From Haliotis asinina (Eukaryota > Mollusca > Gastropoda > Lepetellida > Haliotidae), in contig NC_090291.1 in assembly GCF_037392515.1 (NCBI RefSeq), positions 43,083,001 through 43,147,000 of the forward strand: a stretch of 64,000 bases of DNA, read 5' to 3'. A model generated the notes under the pieces. That model did no database searches and was not told the origin of the DNA. It saw only the letters and a list, made by a program, of their open reading frames with translations. Below are positions 1 to 11,956 of the stretch, piece after piece; within the stretch, counting starts at the first letter, position 1, and every line of letters starts with the position of its first letter. Position numbers and translations under genes: made by a program.

Positions 1-992
1 GTAAATTGTTCTTACTGTTGTAATCATACTTTGCACGGTTGTATATATTTAAGAAATACAGTTCGTTCTACCACCATGTGTCCGAGTACTTTAACGATGT
101 AATAGTTCAGGGCGAAAGTGTGCTTTATTACACTACACATGGCGGTAGAACGATCTCTATTTCTCTTGCCATATTTAATCATTTCTAAGCCTAATTTCGA
201 TTAATCTATGGCAGAAAACAAACGACGGTGTCTGTGACCTAAATTAAATCCTCTCACAGGGCTAACTGACGCGCTGTTCTCTTGACGTGTCAGCCCCCTA
301 CGTTAAGACAAACGTTACTAGAAAAACAAATGATGAACAGTTTGGTAGCGGTTTATGTTCAACTTAAATATCTCCTCTAGATCATTTTAATGTCATCTGT
401 GATTCTCTTAAATCAAGGAAATATGCCTGTCTCATTTCTACTACCAACGAAAGTTTAGATCAGTACATTCAGCTGAAGCTGACGAGTCATGCCACATTCC
501 ACGATTGCATTGTGGGAATGTAAACAGCAAACATTACCGTGTCTCTGTAAAATGTTGAGTCGCACTATGAGACATTTTATCCTTCGGACAAAATAAACGT
601 AATGTTTTCAAAATGTGATGTTAGCTGTGTGATGCAAATGCAAACCAAGAAACGGGATGCGACGAAGCAGCTTACTGTGGGAGGCTGTACGAGGCAATGG
701 CAACTGACATCCATCGTGACGTTGGTTACATTGTGACGTAATGCAAAAACGTTCGATTATGAGGGGACAGACTGGAATGGCGCAGTGACGTCAACACATT
801 GTGACGTAATGCAAAAAAGTGCACATTATCGTCTGATAAAATATTGTCGGCACCTTTGATCTTTCACCCAATCATCTTAGAAAAGAGATTAATGAAACCG
901 TGGCTACCCAAATGCAAAAGGGATAAGAACACTGACTTGGCGGCGCGTTAGTTGGAGATGGTGTCACTTAATACTGAAGGCGAGGAGCAACA
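1..992. other. Intergenic DNA with CRE-like half-site cluster
   Basis: No coding frame of note. Between 717 and 807 there are four TGACGT sites (717, 734, 786 as full TGACGTCA, 802), two of them inside a repeated 22-bp stretch at 728 and 796. They lie 185-276 bp upstream of the ATG at 993. Nothing else recognisable was seen. Confidence 0.4.
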
Positions 993-1265
993 ATGCCTTC
1001 TGCACCTCTCAAGACCACGGTTACCCTGGACGGCTTAGAAGATGACTCACCTGTAATAGGCAATCTATATCCGAAATTGGATTGTGTAATACAGGGCCGA
1101 AGAAATGGAAACCTGACTCCGAGCGTGGTACAAAAGTGGGCAGCTTTAGTGAACTGCACAATAGGAATCTACAGTGATTGTTATTTGTGTGAAGTGGTTT
1201 CCGGAGAACTGTGTACCTATGAGAAAACATTTCACGTGTGTGTAATGTCACTGGAAAGATCATGA
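993..1265 (+). CDS. Possible first exon or small ORF, unrecognised
   Basis: The ORF opens with ATG in a fair context (caacaATGcc) and runs 90 codons beginning MPSAPLKTTVTLDGLEDD. The first half looks protein-like (VIGNLYPKLDCVIQGRRNG), the second half does not, so a splice near 1150 is possible though no strong GT is present. The opposite strand is also open and has a good GTGAGT donor near 1052, so a minus-strand exon is an equal alternative. The CRE cluster upstream is the only support for a plus-strand promoter. No homologue recognised. Confidence 0.2.
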   Translation: MPSAPLKTTVTLDGLEDDSPVIGNLYPKLDCVIQGRRNGNLTPSVVQKWAALVNCTIGIYSDCYLCEVVSGELCTYEKTFHVCVMSLERS

Positions 1266-1289
1266 AAACAGTTGTCGAACACAACGCGG

Positions 1290-2328
1290 GTAACTAATGA
1301 CAGTACTTGGCATCACCCGTTGATTGCAACTGTAGTTTTAGTCTATAATTCATATTAATGGAAGAACAGTGGAATCAGTGGATTCCCCTGGAAGATCCCC
1401 TCTGAATTATTATGTTGATTTATACATATCTTGTTTTATGTTTACTCATATGCAGAAGTGGTAGAAATGAAAGAGTGTATTGACAAATTGTCTGATGTGC
1501 AAAGAGTGAATGTAACACTATTGTTTGTGCACATCGATATGTCAGGCATAGCTCAGCAAATATGGCCAACCAGGCAAACTGCGGTCATAAAAATTGCCGA
1601 CTGATCAAAACATGGCCACCTAGGCAGAACAAGCCAGAGGAAAATGAAGCAAATATTTCAGCCACATCGAGACGGAAACAAAATAAATACACGTAAAACA
1701 TAATTATACAAAAAAATGGACCGACTAGACAATTACAGTATTAAGAATTAGCATCTCTTTAAAATTAGATTTCAAATTCTTACACGACAGTATAAAAATG
1801 GGCAAAAGATCGTCAACAGCTGAAAGTAGATCACCATGCTATGGACCGTGGGAACCAAATACCCTGAAAGAGCAAGATTTCTGTTCGATTGCTATATGTT
1901 TGTTTCGCCTTTTCTTTCCCGTTTTGTGCTTTTTAGATTTAATGTTAGCTCCAAGACTAGTTGGGATGAAGTCTGACGTTTTGCTTGAGAAGTAGAGTTG
2001 ATATCAATGTTTGACTGTCGGCAGTGTGAATCTCTGTAATAAGTAACTGGTTCTTCAGAGTTTATCCGTGTCCAGACTGTCTGACATGCAAAAGATGAGG
2101 TTTGAGCTGTTTAGGAAATGCAGCAGCAGAATTCAAAGTTGATGGAACAGCTATGTTAGAAGTCAAGAGGTTTCTGGCTTCTCCAAATGAAATGGATTTT
2201 TTTCACATTTGTGTTTTTATGACTTCAGGTTCGTTCCATTAAGAATTTAGATGAAACCATATGTTGACTGCCGCAAACCTGGCAAATGTAAACAGGTATG
2301 TATTAGTTGGTTCAGACGATGCTTCTCT
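1290..2328. other. Intergenic, with a reversed LINE-tail remnant near 1680-1900
   Basis: At about 1790-1870 the text 'cgtcaacagctgaaagtaga' and 'tcaccatgctatgg' is the reverse complement of the LINE 3' tail seen at 28900-29000. The remainder is AT-rich without a supported gene. Confidence 0.4.
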
Positions 2329-2572
2329 CTGTCTGGGACCCGTGCTTGCCATAAAAGGCGACTGTGCTTGTCGTAAGAGGCGACTAACGGAATGAGGTGG
2401 TCAGGCTTGCTGACTTGGTCGACACATGTCATCGGTTCCCCATTGCGCAGATCGATGTTCATGTTGTTGATCACTGGATTGTCCGGTCCAGACTTGATTA
2501 TTTTACGCCGCCATATGACTTGTATATTGCTGAGTGCAGCGTAAAACTAAACTCACTCACTCACTCATTCTC
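2329..2572 (+). repeat. Abalone-type SINE copy 1 of a tandem trio
   Basis: Runs from the 'aaaaggcgac' and 'gtaagaggcgactaacg' blocks to a (ACTC)n tail. Shared landmarks in all copies are a 'ttgatcactggattgtc' core and a 'gtaaaactaaactcac' end. The 61-codon ORF inside is carried by the repeat and is not a gene. Confidence 0.8.
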
Positions 2573-2574
2573 TT

Positions 2575-2858
2575 TCCGGTAAAAGACCCGTGAAGATTCG
2601 GGGTAGGACAGGTCTTTCGCAACCCATGCTTGTCACAAAAGGCGACTATGCGTGTCGTAAGAGGCGACTAACGGGATGAGTTGGTCAGGCTTGCTGACTT
2701 GGTCGACACATGTCATCGGTTCCCCATTGCGCAGATCGATGTTCATGTTGTTGATCACTGGATTGTCCGGTCCAGACTTGATTATTTTACGCCGCCATAT
2801 GACTTGTATATTGCTGAGTGCAGCGTAAAACTAAACTCACTCACTCATTCTCTTTCCG
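2575..2858 (+). repeat. Abalone-type SINE copy 2 of a tandem trio
   Basis: Nearly identical to copy 1 over the core, including the same spurious reading frame. It adds a 5' lead 'aagacccgtgaagattcggg' seen in complete copies. Confidence 0.8.
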
Positions 2859-2860
2859 GT

Positions 2861-3125
2861 AAAAGACCCGTGAAGATTCGGGGTAGGACAGGTCTTTCGC
2901 AACCCATGCTTGTCACAAAAGGCGACTATGCGTGTCGTAAGAGGCGACTAACGAGGTCAGGTGGTCAGGCTCGCTGACTTGGTCGACACATGTCATTGGT
3001 TCCCATTGCGTAAATCGATGCTCGTGCTGTTGATCACTGGATTGTCTGGTTCAAACTCGATCACTATTTACAGACCGCCGACATATACCTTGAATATTGC
3101 TGCGTGGGGCGTAAAATTAAACTAG
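2861..3125 (+). repeat. Abalone-type SINE copy 3 of a tandem trio
   Basis: Same family; the 5' half equals copy 2 and the 3' half is more diverged and closer to solitary copies. The mosaic suggests unequal exchange or insertion of one SINE into another's tail. Confidence 0.75.
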
Positions 3126-3955
3126 TTTCTGGTAAAACGTATCACCGAAGACACTTCTTGATTGTTTTTAAATTCTTCACTTAAATCCTGCTGCCACATG
3201 TCAGAAAAGGAACGAGTCCTGTCACGTACAATGCCTCGGTGGGATTTGTGAGTTTTGTGTTAAATGACAACAACCTTAGTATTGCCAAATTGAATGACTG
3301 ACAATAAACTGAGTAATTATTGCTTTCTGACACATTCTACAAGCTGGGAGCCAGGCCGGTGGATGTTATGCGTCACCTCTCCAGAATAACTATCAACTGC
3401 CTTCGATGTGGCGCACGGTTTTAATTTAACGGGAGAATGACCTTTAATTTCAATAGCAAGAAATCGTACCCGAGAGTCTGAAGAAGATTGAACTGATGAA
3501 GTGGATTTGACCTAGTATGATTGTGTGCAATGATGAAAGAAAATGTTCGACAACCGTACTACCCGCCTGCTATGGAGTTTCAACAAGGACGGTGTTTATC
3601 TGTATCAGATATCCATCATGCAAACGTCAGGGATACAGTGTTGGTATATTCAAGCGAGTACGACGCACAAAGTAGTATTTGCATACCACAATATATGCCA
3701 GGAAAGTTCGGCCCGTGACAAGAAAATGGATACATACCGAATTTGGAGGTCAACATAGCAAGATTGGTACATGAGCCTCCGCCTTCTAGCATGAAGCGCT
3801 GAGCAATACATTAAGTTAAAATAAATGAAATTGCTTGTCTATTAATTTTGCCAAACCCCAAAATTACATTTCTGACAACCACACAAATACATTTAACATG
3901 TACAGGACACAGCACGACCAACCAATTGATAGAACCAGGCCAGTTCTAAGACCCG
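3126..3955. other. Intergenic, no supported feature
   Basis: Short overlapping frames on both strands without splice or codon support. Nothing recognised. Confidence 0.3.
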
Positions 3956-4136
3956 TCTATGTGAAGTCAAGAAAAAAGTTGTGTGTTGGGCAAAAAGAAA
4001 CACGGTTCCAGGCTCCTTCCTCATCTACCAGAATCCTTCCCTCCACAGACACAGGGGCGCATTCCACAGCAAAGAGGTTGCCCAATGTCGTCGCCTCTGA
4101 CGACCAGCAATGGGGTGTTGTTGATACATTCTGTCC
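3956..4136 (-). CDS. Possible exon, unrecognised
   Basis: On the minus strand a long pyrimidine tract ending gtcggccag precedes 4136. One frame then reads CINNTPLLVVRGDDIGQPLC and stops 35 codons in. A second frame is open to a TAG at 3956 (NVSTTPHCWSSEATTLGNLF). Further upstream at 4228 there is a good donor AAG|GTAAGG. GC and CpG are higher than in the flanks. This could be a real exon, an exapted repeat or a decayed gene copy. Confidence 0.2.
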
Positions 4137-4539
4137 CTGGCCGACGCGGAAGAAATGTAATGGAAAAAACATGCCCCAGAAGAGCAGGTTCATGGTGGTT
4201 AGCATCACATAAAAGAAAGAGGAAACACCACCCTTACCTTATCCCTGCACTGACGAATAAACCACGTGAAGTTCCGAGTCACATCCAAAGAGGCAAACGC
4301 CGTGACATACATGTCCAGTCACCGCAAAATAGAGCACAAAGAACATGACTCGCATGCCCAATCACCACAGATTAGAGTACAAACAACGACATGCATGTCC
4401 AATCAGTACAGAAGCATTGTTTTGATTTTTATGTGTTTTTAATTTCCTTTTGTTTTGTTTACAGGGTTTCTTTTCACAAATGATGGTCGACGATCGAAAT
4501 AGAGACATGTTTGTTTTCATAACAATAACAACACCAGGA

Positions 4540-4640
4540 ATGCGCTAACACAGTGTGACCATGTGATGATAGGAACCCGAGTCTTCAGCGTGACAAGCGA
4601 TCGCTATAACCACTAAACTAATCCACCGACCCGCGTCGTT
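4540..4640 (-). repeat. tRNA-derived SINE head or tRNA pseudogene
   Basis: On the minus strand 'ggattagtttagtggttata' resembles a tRNA 5' half with an A box, and 'gactcgggttccta' resembles the B box region. No complete cloverleaf with a CCA-ready acceptor was found, so I call it a SINE head rather than a tRNA gene. Confidence 0.5.
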
Positions 4641-4737
4641 AGCATGAAACATACTGCAATTCATATATTTCCCGATCATGGCATTTTGTGACGTCCACAT
4701 AATACTGTTTGAATAAACAATATCCTCGAATAAGAGG

Positions 4738-5012
4738 TGACCCGTGAAGGTCCCGGGGTAGAATAGGCCTTCAGCAACCCATGCTTGTCATAAAAGGCGA
4801 CTATGCTTGTCGTAAGAGGCAACTAACGGGATCGGGTGGTGAGACTGGCTGACTTGGTTGACGCATGTCATCGGTTCCCAATTGCGCAGATCGATGTTCA
4901 TGTTGTTGATCACTGGATTGTCTGGTCCATGCTCGATTATCTACAGACCGTCGCCATATAGCTGGAATATTGCTAAGTGCGACGTAAAACTAAACTCACT
5001 CACTCACTCGAA
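4738..5012 (+). repeat. Abalone-type SINE
   Basis: Near full length, from 'cccgtgaaggtcccggggta' to 'aactcactcactcac', same family as 2329-3125. Confidence 0.85.
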
Positions 5013-5319
5013 TAAGAGGTCACCAATCACTTGGTCGCGTGACCTAAGCAGCATTAAAACAAAAATCACTAAAAACAACCGGTTCCGTGTCAAAGAGCTT
5101 ACAACAATCTGCTTCATTCTTTAACAAGAAACCTACAAGGTCCAACACTGATAAGGATAACATACCTGACTGAGACAGAGCTCATGCAATTACGTCATGT
5201 TTCAAGGAACAAGAATGACAGTAAAACTGACGACGATTCTGGTAGTTGTCTAGAAGACAGGGACAACACAACCCGAACGGTGTCTCGAAAATGAATGATA
5301 CAGACTGGTATGTAGATCA

Positions 5320-5620
5320 TTCATTCATGAATGATATTTAATGCCACACTCAATAACCTTAAACATATCGTGACGAAACCAGTTTATTCCATAAAAAATG
5401 AAAACTCTTTGAAGAGTAAAACCCGTCGACAATGGACAGTAAAATGCTCGAGGATCACATAATTATATGAATATAAAAATAGCATGTAAAGGTAACAGAC
5501 GTTATTAAAAGAGGACAATACAGTAAAACCATGGGCTATAGATTGTCATCAACAGAAGGTAGATCACCATACTAGGAACCATTACATTACTTTGCTACCT
5601 GCATGGACTCGTGGCTTTAC
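5320..5620 (-). repeat. LINE 3'-tail fragment, reversed
   Basis: Reverse complement of the tail found after the LINE copies: 'gatggtgtaaagcc' lead, 'ttctgttgatgaca' region, 'tttactgtccattgtcgacg' and 'ttcgtcacgatatg'. It has no coding part, so it is either a truncated LINE or a SINE built from the LINE tail. Confidence 0.6.
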
Positions 5621-8600
5621 ACCATCCCACAGATCATTCATGTAATATGATTACATATGGAAGTAACATTTAAACTGTCACTGTATAATTTGCTGTTTAG
5701 GTTACCGTTATGTTCCACCAAAAACCTGAGACCAATATATATTATTATTATGTGTCTCTTATTTGTTTTCGTCAGCTTGATATTCTGGCTTTTCGTTAGA
5801 AGTAGTTCGTCGCATTGCTGATTCTGTAAACCAAACAAGGCATTAAAGAACGCTCCTGATGCACACAACCTTCATGAAATGACACCTTTCTATGATTATG
5901 GAAATGGGTGCTGTGTGTCTGACATTATACAGATAATTTGGGATTCTGATTCATTCTTCAAAGCAATAAACATGCTTTAACTGAGCAAAGGTGACAATAA
6001 CATTTAACGTACACACTAATTGAACAAAAAGACGACATGAAAGGTAATGTTTCTATAACAATGGGACAGGTGTTGTAGTGTGTAATAAGACCTTTCTCAC
6101 ATAATTAGTCTGTCCTGCCGAGGTAACTGACAAACGGCCACGATCCATGTAATAAGTACGCATTCAAAATGAATGAATCGAATCCGACATGTTAAGTTCC
6201 AATGATTTTAAACAGACTACCTTCAATAAAACCCTTATCAGATCTATCTGTCTATTAGCTATAGCCGAGATAATTATGCAGAGAGCTGCTTTTTGACAAT
6301 AATGACTACAAGGGGATCATATATCGTTTTGTGTTTTCTCATAGATATTCATTAACATTCATTTATATTCGATTGTAAGATCTATATTACATTCATATAA
6401 TAAATATATACTGAAATATATAATAATAAATATCTGTTTATGGTTTTATTAAGAATAATTCATTCAGCAAAGTGTGCCGTTAGGCTAGATAGTTTCATTA
6501 TCAGCTCAGTTCAGACAGCAAGTGGGACTTCTCTCAAGCATGCCAGCGGAGAGATAAATGTCAGTGCAGACGGACTGATCTGGTGTGCACACAGGCACAT
6601 CTTTCTGTATGACAGGTGATTGTTGCTTGAACAATTTGTTGCCGGTAGGATGACATGAAGGAAAGTGAAAATGAGGCTAACTGTAACCATCTGAATGCAT
6701 CAAAAGTGATTGAGAGTTATCTGATAGAACAGTTTGTTTAGCTACAATCAGAGCTTAGAGGAAGTTGTCGGCCATGAAGCATAGCTTTCAAACACTTTTG
6801 GATGATGTTATTTCATCAAAAAATTAGCAGTGTGACGCTTTCACTGACAATGTCACAGACGTTTACTTCTATTCCAAAACTATATTTAGTCTTCCACTAT
6901 ATAAATTATGTATATGCAGCCATTTTGAATTCTCAGTAATATGTAAAAAATCCAAATAACATACCGTCTCTCTAGAGGTAAAGAAAAAATTAAAAAATCC
7001 TGATTTTACTTCCAATAGTGTTCACTTTCAACAAGTAAGTCACCACCACACATTTCTTTGAAGTCGAAAACAATCCCTGTCTCAATGAATAAGCTGCAAA
7101 AACGTTACGGTACCACGAAATGACATCAACTGTGGATGTATATGGGAATACGGGTGTACATTTAAGTGCCTAGAAGGAAAAATGACAATATACCGGCCAT
7201 TTTGAATTTTTTTCCAAAACAAGAATATGTCATTGAAATGATTTCTTCGTCTTTAGCAATACACTTAAGTCAAAATGAAAGTGATCAGATTGACAGTAGT
7301 AAAACCATCCATGAATAACTTTGAAGTTTCGTCCGGCAGCAAACCAAATCTGACGAAAATGACCGCAGACACCTACCACATACAATAGCCTGTAAAAAGA
7401 CTGATACCACAACCTGTTAGTATTACATGCCTTTTCGTCAGCCCAGTACGTCATACTAACAGAAAATAGCGTCAAAAAAAATTACTACTAGGGAGGCTAC
7501 GAAATTCTATGTCCCTCTTGAGATTCTCCTCATGTACTACCCTCTAAAACTGCGCCTGAGCAAATGTTACTTGGCTTTTTGTTTGTTTTTCACTCATTTC
7601 TTGTTCTTGTCTTACCTTACCCACTCTGCCTCGTTTCAGATGAAGAAATTTCGTGTGTCAAGTCCAATGGACGTGTCACTGATTTGGGGAAATGACTTGA
7701 CAAAGAGCAATTGTGTCTTTCACGGAATGACTTCAAGGTCGTCAGTGTAAGAGTGAGTATGTGAGTATGTGAGTATGTGAGTTAAAATTTTACGTCACAT
7801 CGACAATTTGTCAGCCATGTAATAATTGGTAACAAAGTCTAAAATATTTTAACTAAAATATTATACTACACACGGGTAGTATTTTAACCATATCGTGACA
7901 ATGAGAGTTCCATGTAAAAATAAAAGAATTGTGTAGAACTTTTTTTTTATTTTTCATACCATTTTTAAGTTGCACATAATTCCAGTATGCAGGGTGAAGA
8001 TAAAAGGATCAAGTTGTGTTTAGTTATGCACAGCGTGTAACAACGACAATACAAAATAGATCAATCGTTGAACAGGTTGTGACATGACAGCCAGAATGTA
8101 TAACAAGCGTCGCATAACATAGCTACGTATTTGGTTACATTGTAATATTGTGTAAGCTTTTCCATCATGAACTGAAATTTGTAATATTTTCGGATGTTTT
8201 ACAATCAAAAGGAATAGTTTCGAACATGATGAGGATAAATAAATTGGGGCGTTGTGTTTACGACGAAATCCAAGACGAATATGTTATCTTGTTAAATTCA
8301 AATTTAAATCCAGGTCATCAATAGCAAGTCTTGGATTTTCTCCCATATAGGGGTAACATGCTACAATCATAAACGAGGTAGGGTGTATCTACAGAATTTG
8401 CTCAATAACTACATGTATCAATTTGTTGTGAAACCATTAGAGATCTGTGTCATATGTACAACGAAAGGGTATATGTTATACTTATAACAAGGATCTGTGT
8501 CAGTTTGCAATTTCATTTTCTAATATAACGTTCCATTCCATGCAGTGGTAAATAGCGATTTTTTTTTGTTACTACAGCCCTATAATACACTTGACAACCA

Positions 8601-9425
8601 GTTGTTTGTCTTGTCAAACGGTTGAAGACGTATGATTGTACTGGGCACACCCTTTTGGTGATGGAAATTGATTTGTTTGCGTGTAAGAAAGCTTTAACGA
8701 CACTAAAATATAAATTAGTTTTAGATTAAATGTGGTTTTATCATGAGATAGAAATTTGCTAGCGTCATTGAGAAAGTCATTTGTAAATAGTATGCCGTTT
8801 TCCATCCAGCGTGTATAATTTGTTATTTCAATCTATTAACATGTTTTAATAAAACCGGTGCACATTACTTTGGAGGTAATGTTCCCAGTCTATTACCCCA
8901 TGTCTAGACAATATGTCCCACCAAGCATTCTGTAAGTCAAACGAAAAACGTGAACACGTTTCTTAGATTTAGGGAAATAGGCTGCTGCAGTTAGAATGCT
9001 TCATGCAAAAACGTCTTGTAACCGACACCGTCATATACCCTGCACACCTCCTTTCTATTCCGTACGTTCAGACGGCCATCTTTAATATGACATAAAGTTA
9101 TAACTTGATCATGTTTAACTTCACCTGGTTTGTTTCTCCATATAAACTTGAAACATTTTCGTTGATAGTCACGTGTTACTTTGGTTCCGGATGAGCTAGT
9201 GTTACGATTAAGAATTTACCGTGACAAACAATGTAAGAAAAACCCCTGTCAACCAGCAATACAGAAAAAAGACAAGTTTAATAGATTCAAATCTTGTATT
9301 GAGGCAATGAGAGAGCAAGTTATACAAAGTCACAAGTCAATATAACAATATCGATTTCAAAAACAATACAAGTGAGACAAAATCTAAGGCAATGGGTCAC
9401 AAAATATATAGTATAGCAAACTCAC
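5621..9425. other. Intergenic AT-rich DNA
   Basis: No supported gene in 3.8 kb. It contains an AT-rich stretch near 6380-6440, a short reversed LINE-tail piece at about 7745-7925 (after GTGAGTAT repeats) and assorted short frames without splice support. Confidence 0.35.
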
Positions 9426-9680
9426 CAAAGTCTTGGTGTGACAGAGAAAGTCGTGCAGAATGATCACAGTGAGCGGTCTGACAACAGTAGATCAGGCGTT
9501 GGCAGATAAGCACAAAACGTTGGCAACGTAACTCCAGTGAATGAATGTGAATCTGTGTCGCTCACAACACAGCAGCTAGCATTTATATACAATTTCAGTC
9601 GTTTTCCGAACGTACGAGCACTTACTGCCATGCCAAAACTGTAGAATGCTCTCGAAACAATATCTCCCGGAAGCAAACAA
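9426..9680 (-). promoter_or_regulatory. Candidate TATA promoter with leader exon
   Basis: Read on the minus strand: heat-shock-like TTC/GAG/TTC pentamers (TTTCGAGAGCATTC) near 9640-9655, a TATATAAAT box at 9589-9581, about 150 bp of leader, then a good splice donor CTTTG|GTGAGTT at 9425. No coding exon was found downstream on this strand, so the transcript, if any, is unknown. The HSE match is imperfect in its middle pentamer. Confidence 0.25.
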
Positions 9681-9684
9681 ACAG

Positions 9685-9845
9685 GTTCAAGGCCACATAT
9701 AACACAAAAGAGTTCTTTGCAGATTCTGATTCAGTTCGGTAGCAAATTATCAAAAATGCAAATTATAGTTATAAAGTTGAAAAATAACGCGGTTAAAAAA
9801 AACACGTAATCGGAGTTCAAACGCTTCCCCAGCGCTGGGTGAGGG
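9685..9845 (-). mobile_element. Diverged fragment related to the TTAA element at 16.3-17.6 kb
   Basis: The sequence from 'caaggccacatataacac' to 'aacgcttccccagcgctggg' matches the reverse complement of about 17430-17604 block by block: 'ctttgcagattctg', 'ataaagttgaaaa', 'atcggagttcaaacg', 'cagcg'. Identity by eye is roughly three quarters. It lacks an intact TTAA end. Confidence 0.55.
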
Positions 9846-9850
9846 TTGGA

Positions 9851-9890
9851 GGGTTGGGGGGGGGGGGGGGGGGGGGGTGGGGGGGTGGGT
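9851..9890. repeat. Poly-G tract
   Basis: An uninterrupted run of 22 G (9856-9877) is followed by more G runs split by single T. It is capable of forming G-quadruplexes and is a likely site of assembly-length error. Confidence 0.9.
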
Positions 9891-10239
9891 GAGAAGTGGT
9901 TTCACCACCCGTGCAGTGATTAGCTTGAATCGGGAAGCCAACTGGTATAAACACAAGTGATGTGTGCAAGGTTATCGTTGCGGTAGAAGTGGGAGAACAA
10001 CAGATGTTTCTTGTGGTTACAAGCATCTTGGGTCGGCAGTAATAACAATACACTGGTATAATACCTGCATATTTGCAACCAACACGTCACAATTTAATTC
10101 TGGACTCACAAAAGTCCAGAAACTCTCAGCACTGTGGCCACTCTCTCACAAGGGATTTCGCAAAATTAAACAGGCAGCTGTTATGTATATGTGCTAAGGA
10201 TGAAAAAATGAAAAAAATTTTCGAAAACTCAAAATTTAA

Positions 10240-11580
10240 ACTCGCTCGCCCATGGGCACGCCCATGGGCGAACAATGGCCAGTGGGTAGGCCCATGGGCA
10301 GGCCCATGGGCGAAAGTGTTTAATTTCATCCAGAATAAATGTTTGGAGGTTGTAAATGAATGAAAAAATGTTAATAAGTATCATGACACAAATTTCAGCT
10401 TGTTGTGACTTGACTCTGCTAACTGACAGCGATTTTAAAAAATCTCGCCCATGGGTGAAAAACATATTGGCCCATGGACGAGAATAATTAATTTCATTGA
10501 AACTACATGTTTTTTTCCAGGCTTTGCAGCTTTTCAATGAATGAACTTGTATTTATTATTGTCTTGACACGAAATTAAGCTTAGTTTGACTTAATTCGGC
10601 TAATTAAGAGTGATTTTTCAAAACGCTTCGCCCATGGGCGAAAACCATTTGGCCCATGGGTGAGAATATTTACTTTTACTCAAAATACACCTTTTCCCAT
10701 GTTTTGGAGGTTGTGAATGGATGAAAGTATGTTCGTAAGTATCATGTCACAAAATGCAACTCATTTTGAATCAATTCCGTTAATTTAGAGCTATTTAACA
10801 AAATCTCACCCATGGGCGAAAAACATTTTGGCCCATGGGCGAGAATATTTCCTTTTACCCCAAACACATCTTTTCCAATATTTGGAGGATGTAAATGAAT
10901 GAAAGTACATTTATGAGTATCAGGACAGAAATTTCAACTCATTTTGACTTAATTCCTCTAAATGAGAGCAATTTGAAAACTCTCGCCCATGGGAGAAAGA
11001 CATTTTGGAATATTTGCCTTCACTCAAAATACATCTTTTCCTGTGGTTTGGAGGTTGTAAATGAATTAGGATATATTTGTAAGTATCATGGCACAAAATC
11101 CAACTCATTATGACTTAATTCTGCTAATTGAGACCGATTTTCAAAAACATCTCGTCCATGGGCGAAAAACATTGGGCCCATGAGCGAGAATATTTCCTTT
11201 TCACTCCAAATACATCTTTTCTAATGTTTTGGAGGATGTAAATGAATGAAAGTGCCATTATGAGTATCATGACTCATTTTGACTTAATTTTGCGAGTTCA
11301 GGAAGATTTTTAAAAATATGCCAGAATAATTACTTTTACTCAAAATACATCTTTTCCTGTGTTTTGGAGGTTGTAAATGAATGAGGATATATTTGTAAGT
11401 ATCATGGCACAAAATCCAACTCATTTTGACTTAATTCTGCTAATTTGTAACAAGTACAAGAATCTGGACTTCCACATAAATTTTCATAGTTTTTTTTATT
11501 GTCTTGGGGGTTGTAGATTTATAAATGAAAGTGTGTTTATAAGTATCACGACAAAAAAAATGAAATCATTCCGGTCTTAA
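10240..11580 (+). repeat. Tandem array of units of about 175 bp with CCCATGGGC palindromes
   Basis: Each unit has the order: 'ggaggttgtaaatgaatgaa', 'gtatcatgac', 'caactcattttgacttaatt', then one or two palindromes of the form (G/C)GCCCATGGGC(G/C), then 'aatatttccttttactc' and 'aatacatcttttcc'. Around a dozen palindromes occur in this arm; the last units have lost them. Confidence 0.85.
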
Positions 11581-11692
11581 TTCGACTAATCTCGCTCGTG
11601 GACGAAAATATTTTCGTTTGCTCGTTTTCTTTATTTTGCAAACATGTGGTTTAAAAATAGATGAAATTCTAATGACAATTCAGTTTAATTTC

Positions 11693-11956
11693 GTGAGTTT
11701 AGTTTTATGTCGCACTCAGCAATATCCCAGCAATATGGCGGCGGTTTGTAGATAATCGAGTTTGGATCAGACAATCCAGTGATCAACAGCATGAACATCT
11801 ACCTGCACAATTGGGAACTGATGACATGTGTCAGCAAAAGTCAGCGAGCCTGACCACCCCATCCCGTTAGTTACCTCTTACGACAAGCATAGTCGCATTT
11901 TATGGCAAGCATGGGTTGTTGAAGCCCTCTTCTACTCCAGATGTTCACGGGTCCCG
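11693..11956 (-). repeat. Abalone-type SINE in left arm
   Basis: Full-length reversed copy beginning 'gtgagtttagttttatgtcg'. Its partner lies at 19746-19990 in the right arm. Confidence 0.85.

Noticed and set aside
2397..2977. Repeated ORF beginning MVRLADLVDTCHRFP
   Set aside because: It is carried inside each SINE copy and repeats wherever the SINE is intact.
10073..10537. Frames with PWARPWA / HGPAHGP repeats
   Set aside because: They come from the CCCATGGGC palindromes, appear on both strands and lack any coding signature.
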